DNA of 64,000 nt from an uncultured Collinsella sp. (GTDB lineage Bacteria > Actinomycetota > Coriobacteriia > Coriobacteriales > Coriobacteriaceae): NCBI GenBank assembly GCA_934621295.1, contig CAKTVB010000003.1, positions 186,001 to 250,000 of the forward strand, given 5' to 3'. Position numbers and translations under genes: made by a program. The notes under the pieces were generated by a model. It was given only the letters and a program-made list of their open reading frames with translations. It was not told where the DNA came from and ran no database searches. Positions 33,546 through 45,761 of the stretch are shown here, one piece after another; position 1 is the stretch's first letter; each line of letters starts with the position of its first letter.

Positions 33546-35442
33546 TTACGCAAACTGGCTCTGATAGAGCGTCGCATACACGCCGCCCTGTTCGAGCAGG
33601 TCCTTATGCGTTCCCTGTTCGATGATGTTACCCGCGTGCATGACCAAGATCAGATCGGCGTCCACGATCGTCGACAACCGGTGGGCAATCACAAAGCTCG
33701 TGCGGCCCTGCATAAGCGCCGCCATCGCGCGGTCGATAGCGCGCTCGGTACGCGTATCCACACTCGACGTCGCCTCGTCCAAAATCAAGATCTTGGGATT
33801 TGCCAGCAAAACGCGTGCAATGGTGAGCAGCTGGCGCTGGCCTTGGCTGATATTCTCCGCGTCGTTTGCCACCTGCGTATCGTAGCCGGCAGGCATGGTG
33901 CGCACAAAGAAGTCAACCTGCGCGGCGCGTGCCGCGGCAACGACCTCTTCACGCGAAGCGCCATCGCAACCGTATGCGATATTCTCGGCAATAGTGCCGT
34001 CGAACAGCCATGCATCCTGCAGCACCATGCCAAAGTTCGAACGCAGCTCCGCTCGAGTCATGGCACGCGTGTCCACGCCATCAAGCGTGATGCGGCCCCC
34101 ATCAATCTCGTAGAAACGCATAAGCAGGTTGACGAGTGTGGTCTTGCCCGCGCCTGTCGTGCCCACGATTGCGATCTTCTGGCCGGGCTCCGCCGTAAAG
34201 GATACATCCTGCATAAGGGTCTTCTCGGGCGTATAGCCAAACTTCACGTGCTCGAACGAGACGCGCCCCCGCATAGGCTGCGGCACATGTGCCGCCAGCT
34301 CAGGCACCGGGTCGGGCTCGATTTCGGGCTCGTCGAGCACGTCAAACACGCGCTCCACGCTCGCCAGCGCACTTTGCATCGAGTTGATGGTGTAGCTCAA
34401 CTGCGTTATGGGCTCGCCCGCCGTATAGATGTACTGGAAAAACGCCTGGAATATGCCGACGGTCATATGACCAACAACAAGCATATTGCAACCCACGACG
34501 GCGATGATGATCTGCGAGAGCCTGCTTAGGAAACGAATCGCCGGCCCCACCGCATTGGTGTAGAAATCCGCCTTGCAATTGGCGTCAGCAAGCTCAGCCG
34601 CCTGCGAGCAGACTTCATCGGCGCTCGCCTTCTCACGGCAAAACGAACGAATCACCAAACGTCCGCTGTAGGCCTCTTCGACCGCCCCGGTCAAGGTTCC
34701 CAAAAGCTCCTGCCGCCGCGCCGCAGCGCCAAGAGTCGCCTTTGAGACCCACGCGGTGATGCCGAGCGAGATTGCCGAAAAGACAAGGAAGATCAAGGTG
34801 AGCTCAACGCTATACGTGAACATCATGATCACCGAGCCAACGATGCCGCCTACCGCAGTGAGCAGCGTGAGGACGCCGCGCTGCAGCACCTCGCTCATCT
34901 TATCCAGGTCGTTCGTAGCGCGGCTCACGATCTCGCCAGGTTTGTGCCCGTCGTAGAACTTCAAGGGCAAACGATTGAGCTTTGCCGCCAAACGATTGCG
35001 CAAATTAAGGTTAAGGCGCTCCGCAAAGCTCGCCATACACAGACTCTGCGTCGAATAGAAAACGAGCGCCACGGTCCAGATTCCCAGGTAGAAAAGAATC
35101 TTCTCGCCACCTGTCCCCCAGCCGATCGAAAACTGCCTGCCGGCAGCATCGGCCGCCTGAATCTGCGTCCAAATGTAGTCGATAAGATGCGCGGAATAGG
35201 CGGGCGCCGCAATCGAACACACCGTGTAGAAGACGATGGCAATGATCACAACCACAAAGCGCCAGCGCTGGTCCGCAGCTTCATTCCACAGACGACGCAC
35301 CGTCGCCCAAGTGCTGCGGGGCTTGAAGTCTTCAGAGTCCTCCTCAGAATCGTGCAGGTCAGCCAAGCGCTTCTGTTCGCGCCTCAGCTCCTCCCGCTCT
35401 TCCTCGGCAAAGATCTCCTCGGCAGAAAGGTACTTCTTCTGC

Positions 35443-35450
<8 letters not shown>
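33546..35450 (-). CDS. Heterodimeric ABC exporter, canonical subunit (membrane domain plus ATPase)
   Basis: 634 residues from ATG 35450 with GGAGG upstream, overlapping its partner by eight bases. A charged N-terminal tail of about 70 residues precedes six membrane helices. The ATPase has Walker A GTTGAGKTT, signature ISQGQRQ (Gln in place of Gly) and Walker B ILILDEATSSVD with catalytic Glu. This resembles the TM288/LmrD partner of asymmetric multidrug exporters. The substrate is unknown; drug or lipid export is inferred from the MarR regulator in the operon. Confidence 0.9.
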
Positions 35451-37203
<1,753 letters not shown>

Positions 37204-37219
37204 ATATGTCCTTCGTTCG

Positions 37220-37702
37220 TTATCGAGTTTCTTCCAGAATTGCTTCCTTGAGCTGCGTAAGCTCGAGCGAAAGCGCGGCATCGTACTTGTTTACCAGCGC
37301 CTCAAAGCGTTTTCGCTCGGCAGCCGTAAGCGTCGAAAGAGCCTTCACCTCAGCATCGAGCGCCGGTGCGATAAATCGCTCGGAAAAGCGAGAACCCTCT
37401 TTGGTCAGCTGGGCAACCTTGTTCTTTCGGCTCCCCTCCGCATAGACCAAATCCACCAGCCCGCGCGTCGACAAGAGCTTGAGCGCCGAATTGATGGTCT
37501 GCTTGCTATAGCCCCACTCCGCACAAAGAGCGGCAATGGGACGAAAGCCGCCATGCTGCACGATGTCATGGATCATCCAATACGAACACTCTGGAAGCCC
37601 GCAGGCCCGAGCGACCTCGTAGTAGAGCTTATCCACTTGGTTGTAGCCGTGGTCGAGACGCTGCGCCATCGCAGCGAGCTCGTTCTCCTCAATGCTATCC
37701 AT
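37220..37702 (-). CDS. MarR-family regulator of the ABC exporter
   Basis: About 160 residues from ATG 37702. The frame is open to ATG 37750, but that codon lies inside an operator arm and near the predicted transcription start. GGGGAGGGG precedes 37702, although the spacing is short. The winged-helix domain reads PECSYWMIHDIVQHGG, LCAEWGYSKQTINSALKLLSTRGLVDLVYAEGSRKNK, AQLTKEGSRFSE, with a helical dimer tail. It lies 16 bases before the exporter genes and probably represses the operon until a ligand binds. Confidence 0.87.
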   Translation of the reverse strand: MDSIEENELAAMAQRLDHGYNQVDKLYYEVARACGLPECSYWMIHDIVQHGGFRPIAALCAEWGYSKQTINSALKLLSTRGLVDLVYAEGSRKNKVAQLTKEGSRFSERFIAPALDAEVKALSTLTAAERKRFEALVNKYDAALSLELTQLKEAILEETR

Positions 37703-37730
37703 ACCCCTCCCCGCTGTATCCATCGTCATA

Positions 37731-37791
37731 AGTAATCCGAAATCGGACATTTTCTTCGAGAGAGAGTAGTCCGGTTTCGGATTACTGTCAA
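37731..37791 (-). promoter_or_regulatory. MarR operon promoter with inverted operator pair
   Basis: TTGACA (37786-37791, minus strand), 17 bases, TACTCT (37763-37768). Two 20-base arms in opposite orientation (37731-37750 and 37767-37786) share AGTAATCCGAAA-CGGAC. One fills the promoter spacer and the other lies just downstream of the start site. Confidence 0.7.
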
Positions 37792-37826
37792 GAGGGGGTC
37801 ATTTGCGCCAAAACGGCTCTTGTCAT

Positions 37827-37855
37827 AAAAAACCCGCCAACAAGCATTGACGGGT
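37827..37855 (-). terminator. Rho-independent terminator after the 98-residue protein gene
   Basis: On the minus strand ACCCGTCAA pairs with TTGGCGGGT (one wobble), followed by a T-rich run. Confidence 0.75.
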
Positions 37856-37889
37856 AAAGGAGATTCGGTTGTCGGAACGGATGATCCTT

Positions 37890-38186
37890 CTAGTCCTCTT
37901 GTATCGACTCGTAGAACGTAGCGCCCGCGCAGAGGTCGTGGATGCTCTTTCCGTCATGCCAAGGAAGCTCGATGAGCTCGGAGAGCGTGGTAACTAACTC
38001 GGAACAATCCGTAAAACGGCCCTTGTCGTTCAGCTGGTTGCAATCCTGCACGCGCCAGTAGCCATCGGTATGCGTGATGTAATACTGACCGCCGTCGGCA
38101 TCCATGAAGATGCGCGTCTTAGACCGCAGGTAGCTCAGGAGATCCTCGAATTCCAAGGATATCGTCTCGTCTGCCTTCAATCCCAT
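37890..38186 (-). CDS. 98-residue hypothetical protein
   Basis: Start ATG 38186 follows GGGAGGTCATC, and the longer frame upstream is not needed. It is a small soluble acidic protein with FEDLLSYLRSKTRIFMD, GQYYITHTDGYWRVQ and LIELPWHDGKSIHDLC. The alternating strands and the Trp/His-rich end suggest a compact fold, but I recognise no family. It lies alone between a terminator and the nitroreductase. Confidence 0.65.
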   Translation of the reverse strand: MGLKADETISLEFEDLLSYLRSKTRIFMDADGGQYYITHTDGYWRVQDCNQLNDKGRFTDCSELVTTLSELIELPWHDGKSIHDLCAGATFYESIQED

Positions 38187-38472
38187 GATGACCTCCCAAA
38201 TGGTCGAGGGCCGATGCGAAAGCTCCGCATTCAGCAAAGCGTTACCTTCAAATAAACCCGTTTGCGGCACCTTGCGACAGGTCATTTAGGCGGGCGGCAC
38301 AGACATACACGCAAACGGAAGAAAGCGAAAAAGATGTGGCAGCCGAGTGTGCAACGCGCACATTGCCAAGCCCCACGTATCTTAAAATTCTGCAAGTCCT
38401 AAGCCATTATTCATATGATCTCAGTGGGTATAGATAGCCCCGTAGACCAATCCCCAATCGAAAGGAACCGCT

Positions 38473-38994
38473 ATGGATGCTCTCGATGCTCTGAAGACGC
38501 GCCGCAGCTGCCGCGCATACCTCGATCGCCCCGTCGATGCCCAAACGCTCGATACCATCATCGAGGCGGGACGTTTTGCGGCAAGTGGAATGGGCCGCCA
38601 GCCGGTCACGTTCGTCGCCGTGACCGACCCCGCCACAGTCAAACAGCTCTCGCACATGAACGCCCAGATCATGGGCACCGATGCCGATCCGTTCTATGGA
38701 GCGCAAACGGTAGTTGTAGTGCTTGTTGACGCAGGCGTTCCCACCTGCGTGGAAGACGGCGCCCTTGCCATGGGCAATCTGATGAATGCCGCGCATGCGT
38801 TAGGGGTCGATTCGTGCTGGATTCACCGTGCGCGCGAGGAATTTGAGTCCGAAGAGGGACGTGCGCTCCTGGCCTCTTGGGGCCTCCCCTCCGACGGCTC
38901 CCTGCGCGGCGTGGGCCATTGCATCCTGGGCTACGCTGCAAGCCCCGCGGGCGAGGCCAAACCGCGTCGCGACAACGTGGTGTACGTAAAGTAG
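38473..38994 (+). CDS. Nitroreductase-family FMN protein
   Basis: A 173-residue FMN-dependent oxidoreductase-fold protein with AAAGGAA before ATG 38473. Motifs: LKTRRSCRAYLDRPVD, EAGRFAASGMGRQPVTFVAV, the middle MGNLMNAAHALGVDSCWIHRAR and GHCILGYAA. Such proteins reduce nitro compounds or quinones with NAD(P)H, and many are of unknown physiological substrate. It is a single gene with its own terminator. Confidence 0.88.
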   Translation: MDALDALKTRRSCRAYLDRPVDAQTLDTIIEAGRFAASGMGRQPVTFVAVTDPATVKQLSHMNAQIMGTDADPFYGAQTVVVVLVDAGVPTCVEDGALAMGNLMNAAHALGVDSCWIHRAREEFESEEGRALLASWGLPSDGSLRGVGHCILGYAASPAGEAKPRRDNVVYVK

Positions 38995-39025
38995 CCCTGT
39001 CTTTCAACACCCCCACCGCATGCAA

Positions 39026-39063
39026 GCGGGCCTGTCCACCTCTCTGGACAGGCCCGCTCTTTC
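39026..39063 (+). terminator. Rho-independent terminator after the nitroreductase gene
   Basis: A perfect 13-bp stem GCGGGCCTGTCCA / TGGACAGGCCCGC, then TCTTTC. Confidence 0.82.
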
Positions 39064-39083
39064 ACACACTCTGAGCTTTTGCG

Positions 39084-40049
39084 CTACTTGCCTTTGACCA
39101 TTCCGGCAATGCGGTCGGAAATCGAGGTCTGGCCGCGACGGTCCTCGCCCCAAAAGGAGATGGACACCATGCCCGGGCCCACATGGCAGCCGATCGTGGG
39201 GCCGATATTCGTCTCGAGGAACATGGTAGTGTCATCTTGCTTGGCAATCAGTTCGCGCAGGCGGCGCGCGTCGCCCGCAGCGTCGGCGTTGCCAATAGCA
39301 GCCACATTTGAATACAAGTCGGCATTGCGCCCCTTGCTGTAGAACTCCGCCATGCGTCGCAGGCCCTTCTTGCGGCCGCGAACCACGCCCACGACGGCAA
39401 GCTTGCCATCGGTATCAAAGGTGAGCAACGGTTTGACATCCAGCTTCCCGCCCACAAGCGCCACGCCGGCAGGAATTCTGCCGCCACGGTGCAAAGCATC
39501 AAGGTCGTCGACCATAAACATCGTCTGCACGTAGTAGCGCGCCTCCGCCGCCCATGCGGCAAGCTCGGCAGCTGTAAGACCGCGATCGCGCTGGCGCACC
39601 GCCTCGGCGATGATCAAACCCTGAGGCGTGGACCCCAGTTTCAGGTCGACCACATACAGACCCAGCTCAGCTCCAGACTCAACCCCGCGCTCGCGGCAGA
39701 TGCGTGCAAGAGCGGTGCAGGCTCCCTCGTATGCACCGGAAAGTCCGCTCGAAAATGCAAGGTATACCGTCGGCGTACCCAAATCGATCGCCTCGTTGAA
39801 AGCGGTCTCAAAAGCCAACTGCGAAGGCTGCGAGGTCATCGGCTGCGCGCCGTGGCGCATCGCCTCGTAAAAATCGTGTGCCGAGGTGCTCTCATACATA
39901 TCGTCCACGCCCGTCAGCCCATCGTCACCCTTAACCGTCTCGGTATAGGAAAAGTTGAGGACACGCAGGCCGGCGCGCTCGCAATAGCCCTGCGAAAGTT
40001 CACAGCAAGAGTCGACGATGATATTGCAAATAGCATCAGAAGTGGGCAT
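39084..40049 (-). CDS. DegV-family fatty-acid-binding protein
   Basis: A 321-residue FakB-like protein that presents fatty acids to a kinase for phospholipid synthesis. Start ATG 40049 has GGAG about ten bases upstream. Motifs: IIVDSCCELSQGY, MTSQPSQLAFETAF, TVYLAFSSGLSGAYEGA, DLKLGSTPQGLI, DDLDALHRGGRIP and the late GPTIGCHVGPGMVSISFWG. FakA is not in the window. A hairpin-terminated RNA candidate lies upstream on the same strand. Confidence 0.92.
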   Translation of the reverse strand: MPTSDAICNIIVDSCCELSQGYCERAGLRVLNFSYTETVKGDDGLTGVDDMYESTSAHDFYEAMRHGAQPMTSQPSQLAFETAFNEAIDLGTPTVYLAFSSGLSGAYEGACTALARICRERGVESGAELGLYVVDLKLGSTPQGLIIAEAVRQRDRGLTAAELAAWAAEARYYVQTMFMVDDLDALHRGGRIPAGVALVGGKLDVKPLLTFDTDGKLAVVGVVRGRKKGLRRMAEFYSKGRNADLYSNVAAIGNADAAGDARRLRELIAKQDDTTMFLETNIGPTIGCHVGPGMVSISFWGEDRRGQTSISDRIAGMVKGK

Positions 40050-40157
40050 GAAAGATACTCCGCTCGAATCAAGAAACATATGTGCTCAATTGTGACATCA
40101 TCGACAGCCATATAGCGACAAAAGCAGAAGTTACGCATATACCAACTAAAGGGCAGA

Positions 40158-40192
40158 TAAAAACAGAGCGACCCCGAAACGTCGGGGTCGCT
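40158..40192 (-). terminator. Terminator of the candidate structured RNA
   Basis: An 11-bp perfect stem AGCGACCCCGA / TCGGGGTCGCT around a four-base loop, then CTG and TTTTT on the minus strand. No protein gene ends upstream of it. Confidence 0.8.
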
Positions 40193-40414
40193 CATTGTTC
40201 TTGTGTGGATGGCGTCGCAAGAACAAAAAGGGGTGCCAACGGGGCGATGAGGGTACTCGGCGGGCTTGTCCGCAGTGTTAGTAATATCGCTCACCATCGC
40301 TGTGCGCATCGTCTTATAAGCCGTTGCTGCACAGCGATGGCGGGCGTTGCCAAGAACCCTCATCGCCCAGTTGGAAGCTGCCGGTTAGCCGAGCCGTCAG
40401 GCACCTTCAATCGG
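40158..40414 (-). ncRNA. Candidate rod-like structured RNA with 6S-like architecture
   Basis: Core 40236-40374. The outer helix CCAAC-GGGCGATGAGGGT pairs with ACCCTCATCGCCC-GTTGG (18 bp, one mismatch). Then comes an asymmetric bubble of 15 and 39 bases, with a small GCGG/CCGC hairpin in the longer strand (40260-40273). An apical helix CCATCGCTGTGC / GCACAGCGATGG (12 bp) caps it. Strand is set by a minus-strand TATAGT (40421-40426), a T5 directly after the outer helix (40225-40229), and a terminator at 40158-40192 (AGCGACCCCGA stem, then TTTTT). The stem-bubble-stem plan is that of 6S RNA. Identity is unproven; no frame fits. Confidence 0.5.
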
Positions 40415-40505
40415 TGCACCACTATAATCGCCTCTTCGCTTTTTCTGCTCTATACTGACAAATACGAATTATCGTTTAATTTTGAAACACTAAACGAGGC
40501 GTATC

Positions 40506-41753
40506 ATGAGCAAACAGGGCATGCGTGCTTCCGATGTCAATTATCTTGCCCCCGAATCGTTGCAAGGGCTTCTTGTCGGGGCACTTGCCGATGCGGGCAT
40601 CGATATCATCGCGTTCGGCGCCGACGAATCCATCGTCTTCACCACGTTGAACCCCGCACAAACGTATCGCGACACACTGATCGAATATGCCCGCGACCAT
40701 CGCAACCGAGCATCCGAAGGCGGTCGTCTGCTGTTCACGCGCGAAGGGAAGCTGTTCACGCTCTATCCGCGCAGGCAGGATATCGACGGACACGCGCTCG
40801 ATGTCTTCACCGTACGCCATCGACGCAGCAGCACCGTGCGACCCGGCATCGATTGGCTCAATGCCGAAGACGTGCGCGCCGATTTTGAACAAAGCGCCTT
40901 TGGCATCATCGAGGGCGAGGGCGCCATCTCCCCACTCGTGCTCGCCTCCTACGAGCACGGCTCACCCGTGATGCTCGAGGGCGAGGCGGGATGCGGCAAA
41001 GATCAGATCGCGGAGCTTCTCTACCTCTCCGGCTCCCTCTCCCATCAGCCCTTCGTTCGCATCAGCTGCGACATCTTGAACGACCGCTCCTGGCACCATC
41101 TACTCAAATCGGCAGACTCGCCGCTCTATCAAACCGATATGACCATCTACATCAGACGCCTGCACGCTTTGGGAGAACAACGTCATCGCGAACTCTTAGC
41201 AACGCTTCGCGAGGGGGCCCTTACCGAGCGCTGTCGCGTAATCCTCTCGGGCAACGATATTCCCGGCGGCGGTGAGTGCGACGCCGTGGCCCAATGTGCC
41301 GAGCAACTCAACTGCGCGGTCTGCATCGCCCCGCCCATACGTGAGCAGGGTGACGCAGCACGGCGTGTCGAGCGCTATCTCGCGCATCTCGCACATGAAT
41401 TCGAAATGGAAGCGCCCGCGATCGAAGCGGGCGCTTCAGAAGTCTTGGATGCATATGGATGGCCGCGCAACTACACGCAGCTGCGCGAAGTTGCCGAGCG
41501 CTTGTTGATCCTGGGCGGCGATGCCCCGGTGAGCGAGGCGAATGCAAACGCGGTCCTCGCGCAAGAAAACGTGATACGCTCCGGCGTCTTTTCGTCACCG
41601 GCGCTGGAAACCGACCTCTATATCCTGCGGCCGCTCGCCGATACCGAACGTGACATCGCGCAACTGGTCGTCGACCACCTGGACGGCAATAAAACCAAAG
41701 CGGCAGACGTTTTGGGTATCAGCCGTACCACCCTTTGGCGGCTTTTGCGCTAG
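40506..41753 (+). CDS. Transcription regulator with degenerate sigma-54-type AAA domain and Fis-type HTH
   Basis: 415 residues from ATG 40506 with GAGG upstream. The N-terminal 140 residues may be a PAS-like sensor (GALADAGIDIIAFGADESIVF). About 150-345 resembles the AAA domain of enhancer-binding proteins: Walker A EGEAGCGKDQIAELL, PFVRISCDIL, and a Trp-Pro-Arg-Asn sensor YGWPRNYTQLREV. The GAFTGA loop that contacts sigma-54 is absent. The C-terminus LDGNKTKAADVLGISRTTLW is a Fis-type HTH. It probably acts like TyrR on sigma-70 promoters. The target is unknown. Confidence 0.8.
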   Translation: MSKQGMRASDVNYLAPESLQGLLVGALADAGIDIIAFGADESIVFTTLNPAQTYRDTLIEYARDHRNRASEGGRLLFTREGKLFTLYPRRQDIDGHALDVFTVRHRRSSTVRPGIDWLNAEDVRADFEQSAFGIIEGEGAISPLVLASYEHGSPVMLEGEAGCGKDQIAELLYLSGSLSHQPFVRISCDILNDRSWHHLLKSADSPLYQTDMTIYIRRLHALGEQRHRELLATLREGALTERCRVILSGNDIPGGGECDAVAQCAEQLNCAVCIAPPIREQGDAARRVERYLAHLAHEFEMEAPAIEAGASEVLDAYGWPRNYTQLREVAERLLILGGDAPVSEANANAVLAQENVIRSGVFSSPALETDLYILRPLADTERDIAQLVVDHLDGNKTKAADVLGISRTTLWRLLR

Positions 41754-41783
41754 AGCAGCCAGCGCCGACTGGCAGGACAAGCG

Positions 41784-42338
41784 CTACTCCTCCTCGAGAA
41801 TCACGTGCCTAAACGAGCCGTTCTCGTAGATACCGTAGCTGTGCGTTCCGTCCTTAGGAATGGACACGCTGCCCGGGTTGAAAAGCCACAGGCCCGGATG
41901 CGCCTGGCTCTCCTCATTGACCTTGATGTGCGTGTGGCCGTACACCAGTGCAGAACCCTCGGGCAGCGCCGGTGCGTTGTCCACACTGTTGTGCATACCG
42001 GCGCCAAACACGTGACCATGGGTGCAAAAGAGCTCGCGGCCGTCGCTGTCCATCACCGTAGTGCTATCGGCCATACAGGGGAAATCAAGCACCATCTGGT
42101 CGACCTCTGCCTCGCAGTTGCCGCGCGCAGCGATTACGCGCCCGCTCTTGGCAAGGTCATTGAGCAGCGGAATCACGCGCTTGGGAGCGTAATCGCGCGG
42201 AAGGTCGTTGCGGGGCCCGTGGTAAAGCAGGTCGCCCAAAAGAATGATGCGGTCGGGTTGCTCGGCCTCAATGGCAGACATCAGGCGCTCGGCCCAGTAT
42301 GCAGAACCGTGAATGTCCGATGCGATAAGAAACTTCAT
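41784..42338 (-). CDS. YfcE/MJ0936-type metallophosphodiesterase
   Basis: A 184-residue calcineurin-like phosphoesterase, the same length as E. coli YfcE. Start ATG 42338. Metal and active-site motifs run in order: ASDIHGSAYW, LLGDLLYHGPRND, ARGNCEAEVD, FCTHGHVFG and VYGHTHIKV, ending with LFNPGSVSIPKDG. These enzymes split simple phosphodiesters; the biological substrate is not known. The downstream C-terminus converges on the regulator gene. Confidence 0.9.
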   Translation of the reverse strand: MKFLIASDIHGSAYWAERLMSAIEAEQPDRIILLGDLLYHGPRNDLPRDYAPKRVIPLLNDLAKSGRVIAARGNCEAEVDQMVLDFPCMADSTTVMDSDGRELFCTHGHVFGAGMHNSVDNAPALPEGSALVYGHTHIKVNEESQAHPGLWLFNPGSVSIPKDGTHSYGIYENGSFRHVILEEE

Positions 42339-42378
42339 GAGTAGGTCCAATCTCAAGGTGCTTTGCGAAAGCATCGGC

Positions 42379-42750
42379 TTAGCGTAGGGATTCCTTCGCA
42401 ACAGCGCTGGCGCAGTAGGAAATGCCCACGAGAATCAGCGCGTTGACGATAACCGATACGATGGCACATCCGCCCAGGATGGCGAGCACCACATCGGCGG
42501 CGTTGACGAGCAGGCCAACGAGCGCCACGGGGAGCAGGGCGCGAGCGCGAACGGGGACGTTGGCCGCAGAGATACCCTGAGCGCTCAGCAAAAAGGCGAA
42601 GAGGATAACGAAGCCCATCACGATGGAATGCAAAAGATCGGGCGCCTGGTCGCCGGAGGTATTGAGCACGATAAGGGTGATCAGCAGGTCAATGCCGCCA
42701 ACCACGGCAAGAAGGCTTAGAACCTTCAGCGCTTTTCGCATGGTGGACAT
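42379..42750 (-). CDS. Four-helix membrane protein, unknown function
   Basis: 123 residues from ATG 42750, five bases after AGGAG. Four hydrophobic helices (about 8-30, 40-60, 69-92 and 96-118) with short loops fill almost the whole chain. No charged motif within the membrane suggests transport or catalysis. It lies 40 bases upstream of the phosphodiesterase gene on the same strand, so the two may be cotranscribed. Confidence 0.72.
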   Translation of the reverse strand: MSTMRKALKVLSLLAVVGGIDLLITLIVLNTSGDQAPDLLHSIVMGFVILFAFLLSAQGISAANVPVRARALLPVALVGLLVNAADVVLAILGGCAIVSVIVNALILVGISYCASAVAKESLR

Positions 42751-42834
42751 ACGGTCTCCTCTCCCCGCCCAGCGGCGAAGTTACATTCATACACGCGAAG
42801 CATTGTACCCCGCACACCCAGACGCAAGCGCGCA

Positions 42835-44241
<1,407 letters not shown>

Positions 44242-44460
44242 GGAACCCCTCTCGACCTTAATCACAAACGCTTCTCGCCAACGCTACCACAGCGGATGCG
44301 CCCCGCAAACGAACTTCCCCATGTAAACAGGCCTTGTCCAAGCAGCAGGCACCGCCACGCACAACACGATAACCCCATGCACGCATGGTATGCTTTGCGC
44401 CATCATTTGCACGCAACACGACACCGCTAATACGGCACCACATATATACGGGAGGCATTC

Positions 44461-44802
44461 ATGTCCCAAGAAGATATCAAGCAGAGCATCCACGACGCCT
44501 TTGACGACGATCAAAACGCAACAAAGCAGGCGCCCAAACCGGGCTCCGGAAACCCCGGCCTTCCCATTGCGTCGCTCATCTTTGCCGTAGCAGGCGCCAT
44601 TCTCGGTGGCTACGTTAGCTGGATCTTGAGCGTAATCGCCGGCATTGTTGCCATCGTGCTGGGTGTCATGGCTCGCAAGCAGGCATCACCGCGCCTGGGT
44701 CTTGCGCTCGCCGGCATCATCATCGGTGCGCTCTGCATTATCAGCAGCCTCGCGCTTGTGGGTATCTACCTGTTCCAGCTCAAGAGCATGGGCCTGCTGT
44801 AG
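44461..44802 (+). CDS. DUF4190-type small membrane protein
   Basis: 113 residues with GGGAGG before ATG 44461. A polar Gln/Asp/Lys-rich tail (about 1-35) is followed by two long hydrophobic helices. Between them lies the DUF4190-like pattern IVAIVLGVMARKQASPRLGLALAGIIIGAL. Function is unknown. The next plus-strand gene, hisK, follows after 33 bases and may be cotranscribed. Confidence 0.78.
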   Translation: MSQEDIKQSIHDAFDDDQNATKQAPKPGSGNPGLPIASLIFAVAGAILGGYVSWILSVIAGIVAIVLGVMARKQASPRLGLALAGIIIGALCIISSLALVGIYLFQLKSMGLL

Positions 44803-44835
44803 AAAACCCACCATACCGTAAATAAAGGAGAGTCC

Positions 44836-45744
44836 ATGTCCCGTTGCCCGCTAGTCGACTGCCACACGCACACGAGTTTTTCCGATGGCACTTCATCTTT
44901 CGAGGAAAACGTCCGCGCGGCGGTTGCCGCCGGCTGCGAGATCATGGTCTCGACTGACCATCTCACCCTTCCCGCCAGCATGGACGCACCGGGAGACGTG
45001 CAAGTCACCGCGGCAGACCTTCCGGCCCATCGCGCCGCTTTCGACGATGCGGTTAAGCTCGCGTCCGAGCTCTCCCCCTCGCTCAAGCTGCTCTATGGCT
45101 TTGAATGTGACTGGTACCCAGGGTGCGAGCCGCTGGTCGAGGCATGGTCGACAGGCGCGGCCGTGCGCCTGGGCAGCATACACTGGCTCGGCGATCCGGG
45201 CGATATCATGGCAGGTGCCGCCGGCGCTGCCGGCACCGAGAGCGTACCCCGCGCCGACCTTCCCGAATCCGATGCCGGATGGATCGACTATGATGCAGAC
45301 CTGCATGTTTGGAAGAACCTCGGTGTTCACGAAGTCTGGCGCCGCTATGTCGACGCCTGGTGCTCGACCTGCGAGAGTCCGCTCGACTTCGACATAATGG
45401 CGCACCCGGACCTCCCCATGCGTTTTGCCAACGAGAGGCTCGCGCCGGATTTTGATCTCGCCCCCTTATGGGACCAGATGGCAGCGTGCGCGCGCGATAC
45501 GCACCGACGCATAGAAGTCTCCACCGCCGGCCTGCGCAAAAGCGTGAACGATTATTACCCCACCCGTGGCCTGCTCGAACGCTTTGCCCATGCAGGCGTC
45601 CCCATCACATTCGGATCAGACGCGCATCGCGCCTGCGATATCTGCTGGGGCATCCGCGATGCCCACGAGTACGCATACGATTGCGGCTACCGCTCGTTTG
45701 ATATCCCGCGCGACGCCGGGGTTTGGGAGACCGTCTCCCTCTAG
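44836..45744 (+). CDS. hisK: PHP-family histidinol-phosphate phosphatase (HisK/HisJ type)
   Basis: 302-residue metal-dependent phosphatase removing phosphate from L-histidinol phosphate. AAAGGAG precedes ATG 44836. PHP motifs: DCHTHTSFSDG, VSTDHLTLP, FECDWYPG, LGSIHWLG, DIMAHPDLP and FGSDAHRACDI. It lies tail to tail with the minus-strand his operon, whose HisB lacks a phosphatase domain, so this gene supplies the missing step. A histidinol-phosphate role rather than another PHP role is inferred from this context. Confidence 0.87.
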   Translation: MSRCPLVDCHTHTSFSDGTSSFEENVRAAVAAGCEIMVSTDHLTLPASMDAPGDVQVTAADLPAHRAAFDDAVKLASELSPSLKLLYGFECDWYPGCEPLVEAWSTGAAVRLGSIHWLGDPGDIMAGAAGAAGTESVPRADLPESDAGWIDYDADLHVWKNLGVHEVWRRYVDAWCSTCESPLDFDIMAHPDLPMRFANERLAPDFDLAPLWDQMAACARDTHRRIEVSTAGLRKSVNDYYPTRGLLERFAHAGVPITFGSDAHRACDICWGIRDAHEYAYDCGYRSFDIPRDAGVWETVSL

Positions 45745-45761
45745 ATCCATGTAAAAAGTAG

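Noticed and set aside
39914..40363. Minus-strand 149-residue frame upstream of DegV
   Set aside because: It overlaps the structured RNA candidate and its terminator, lacks a ribosome site and has no protein-like pattern.
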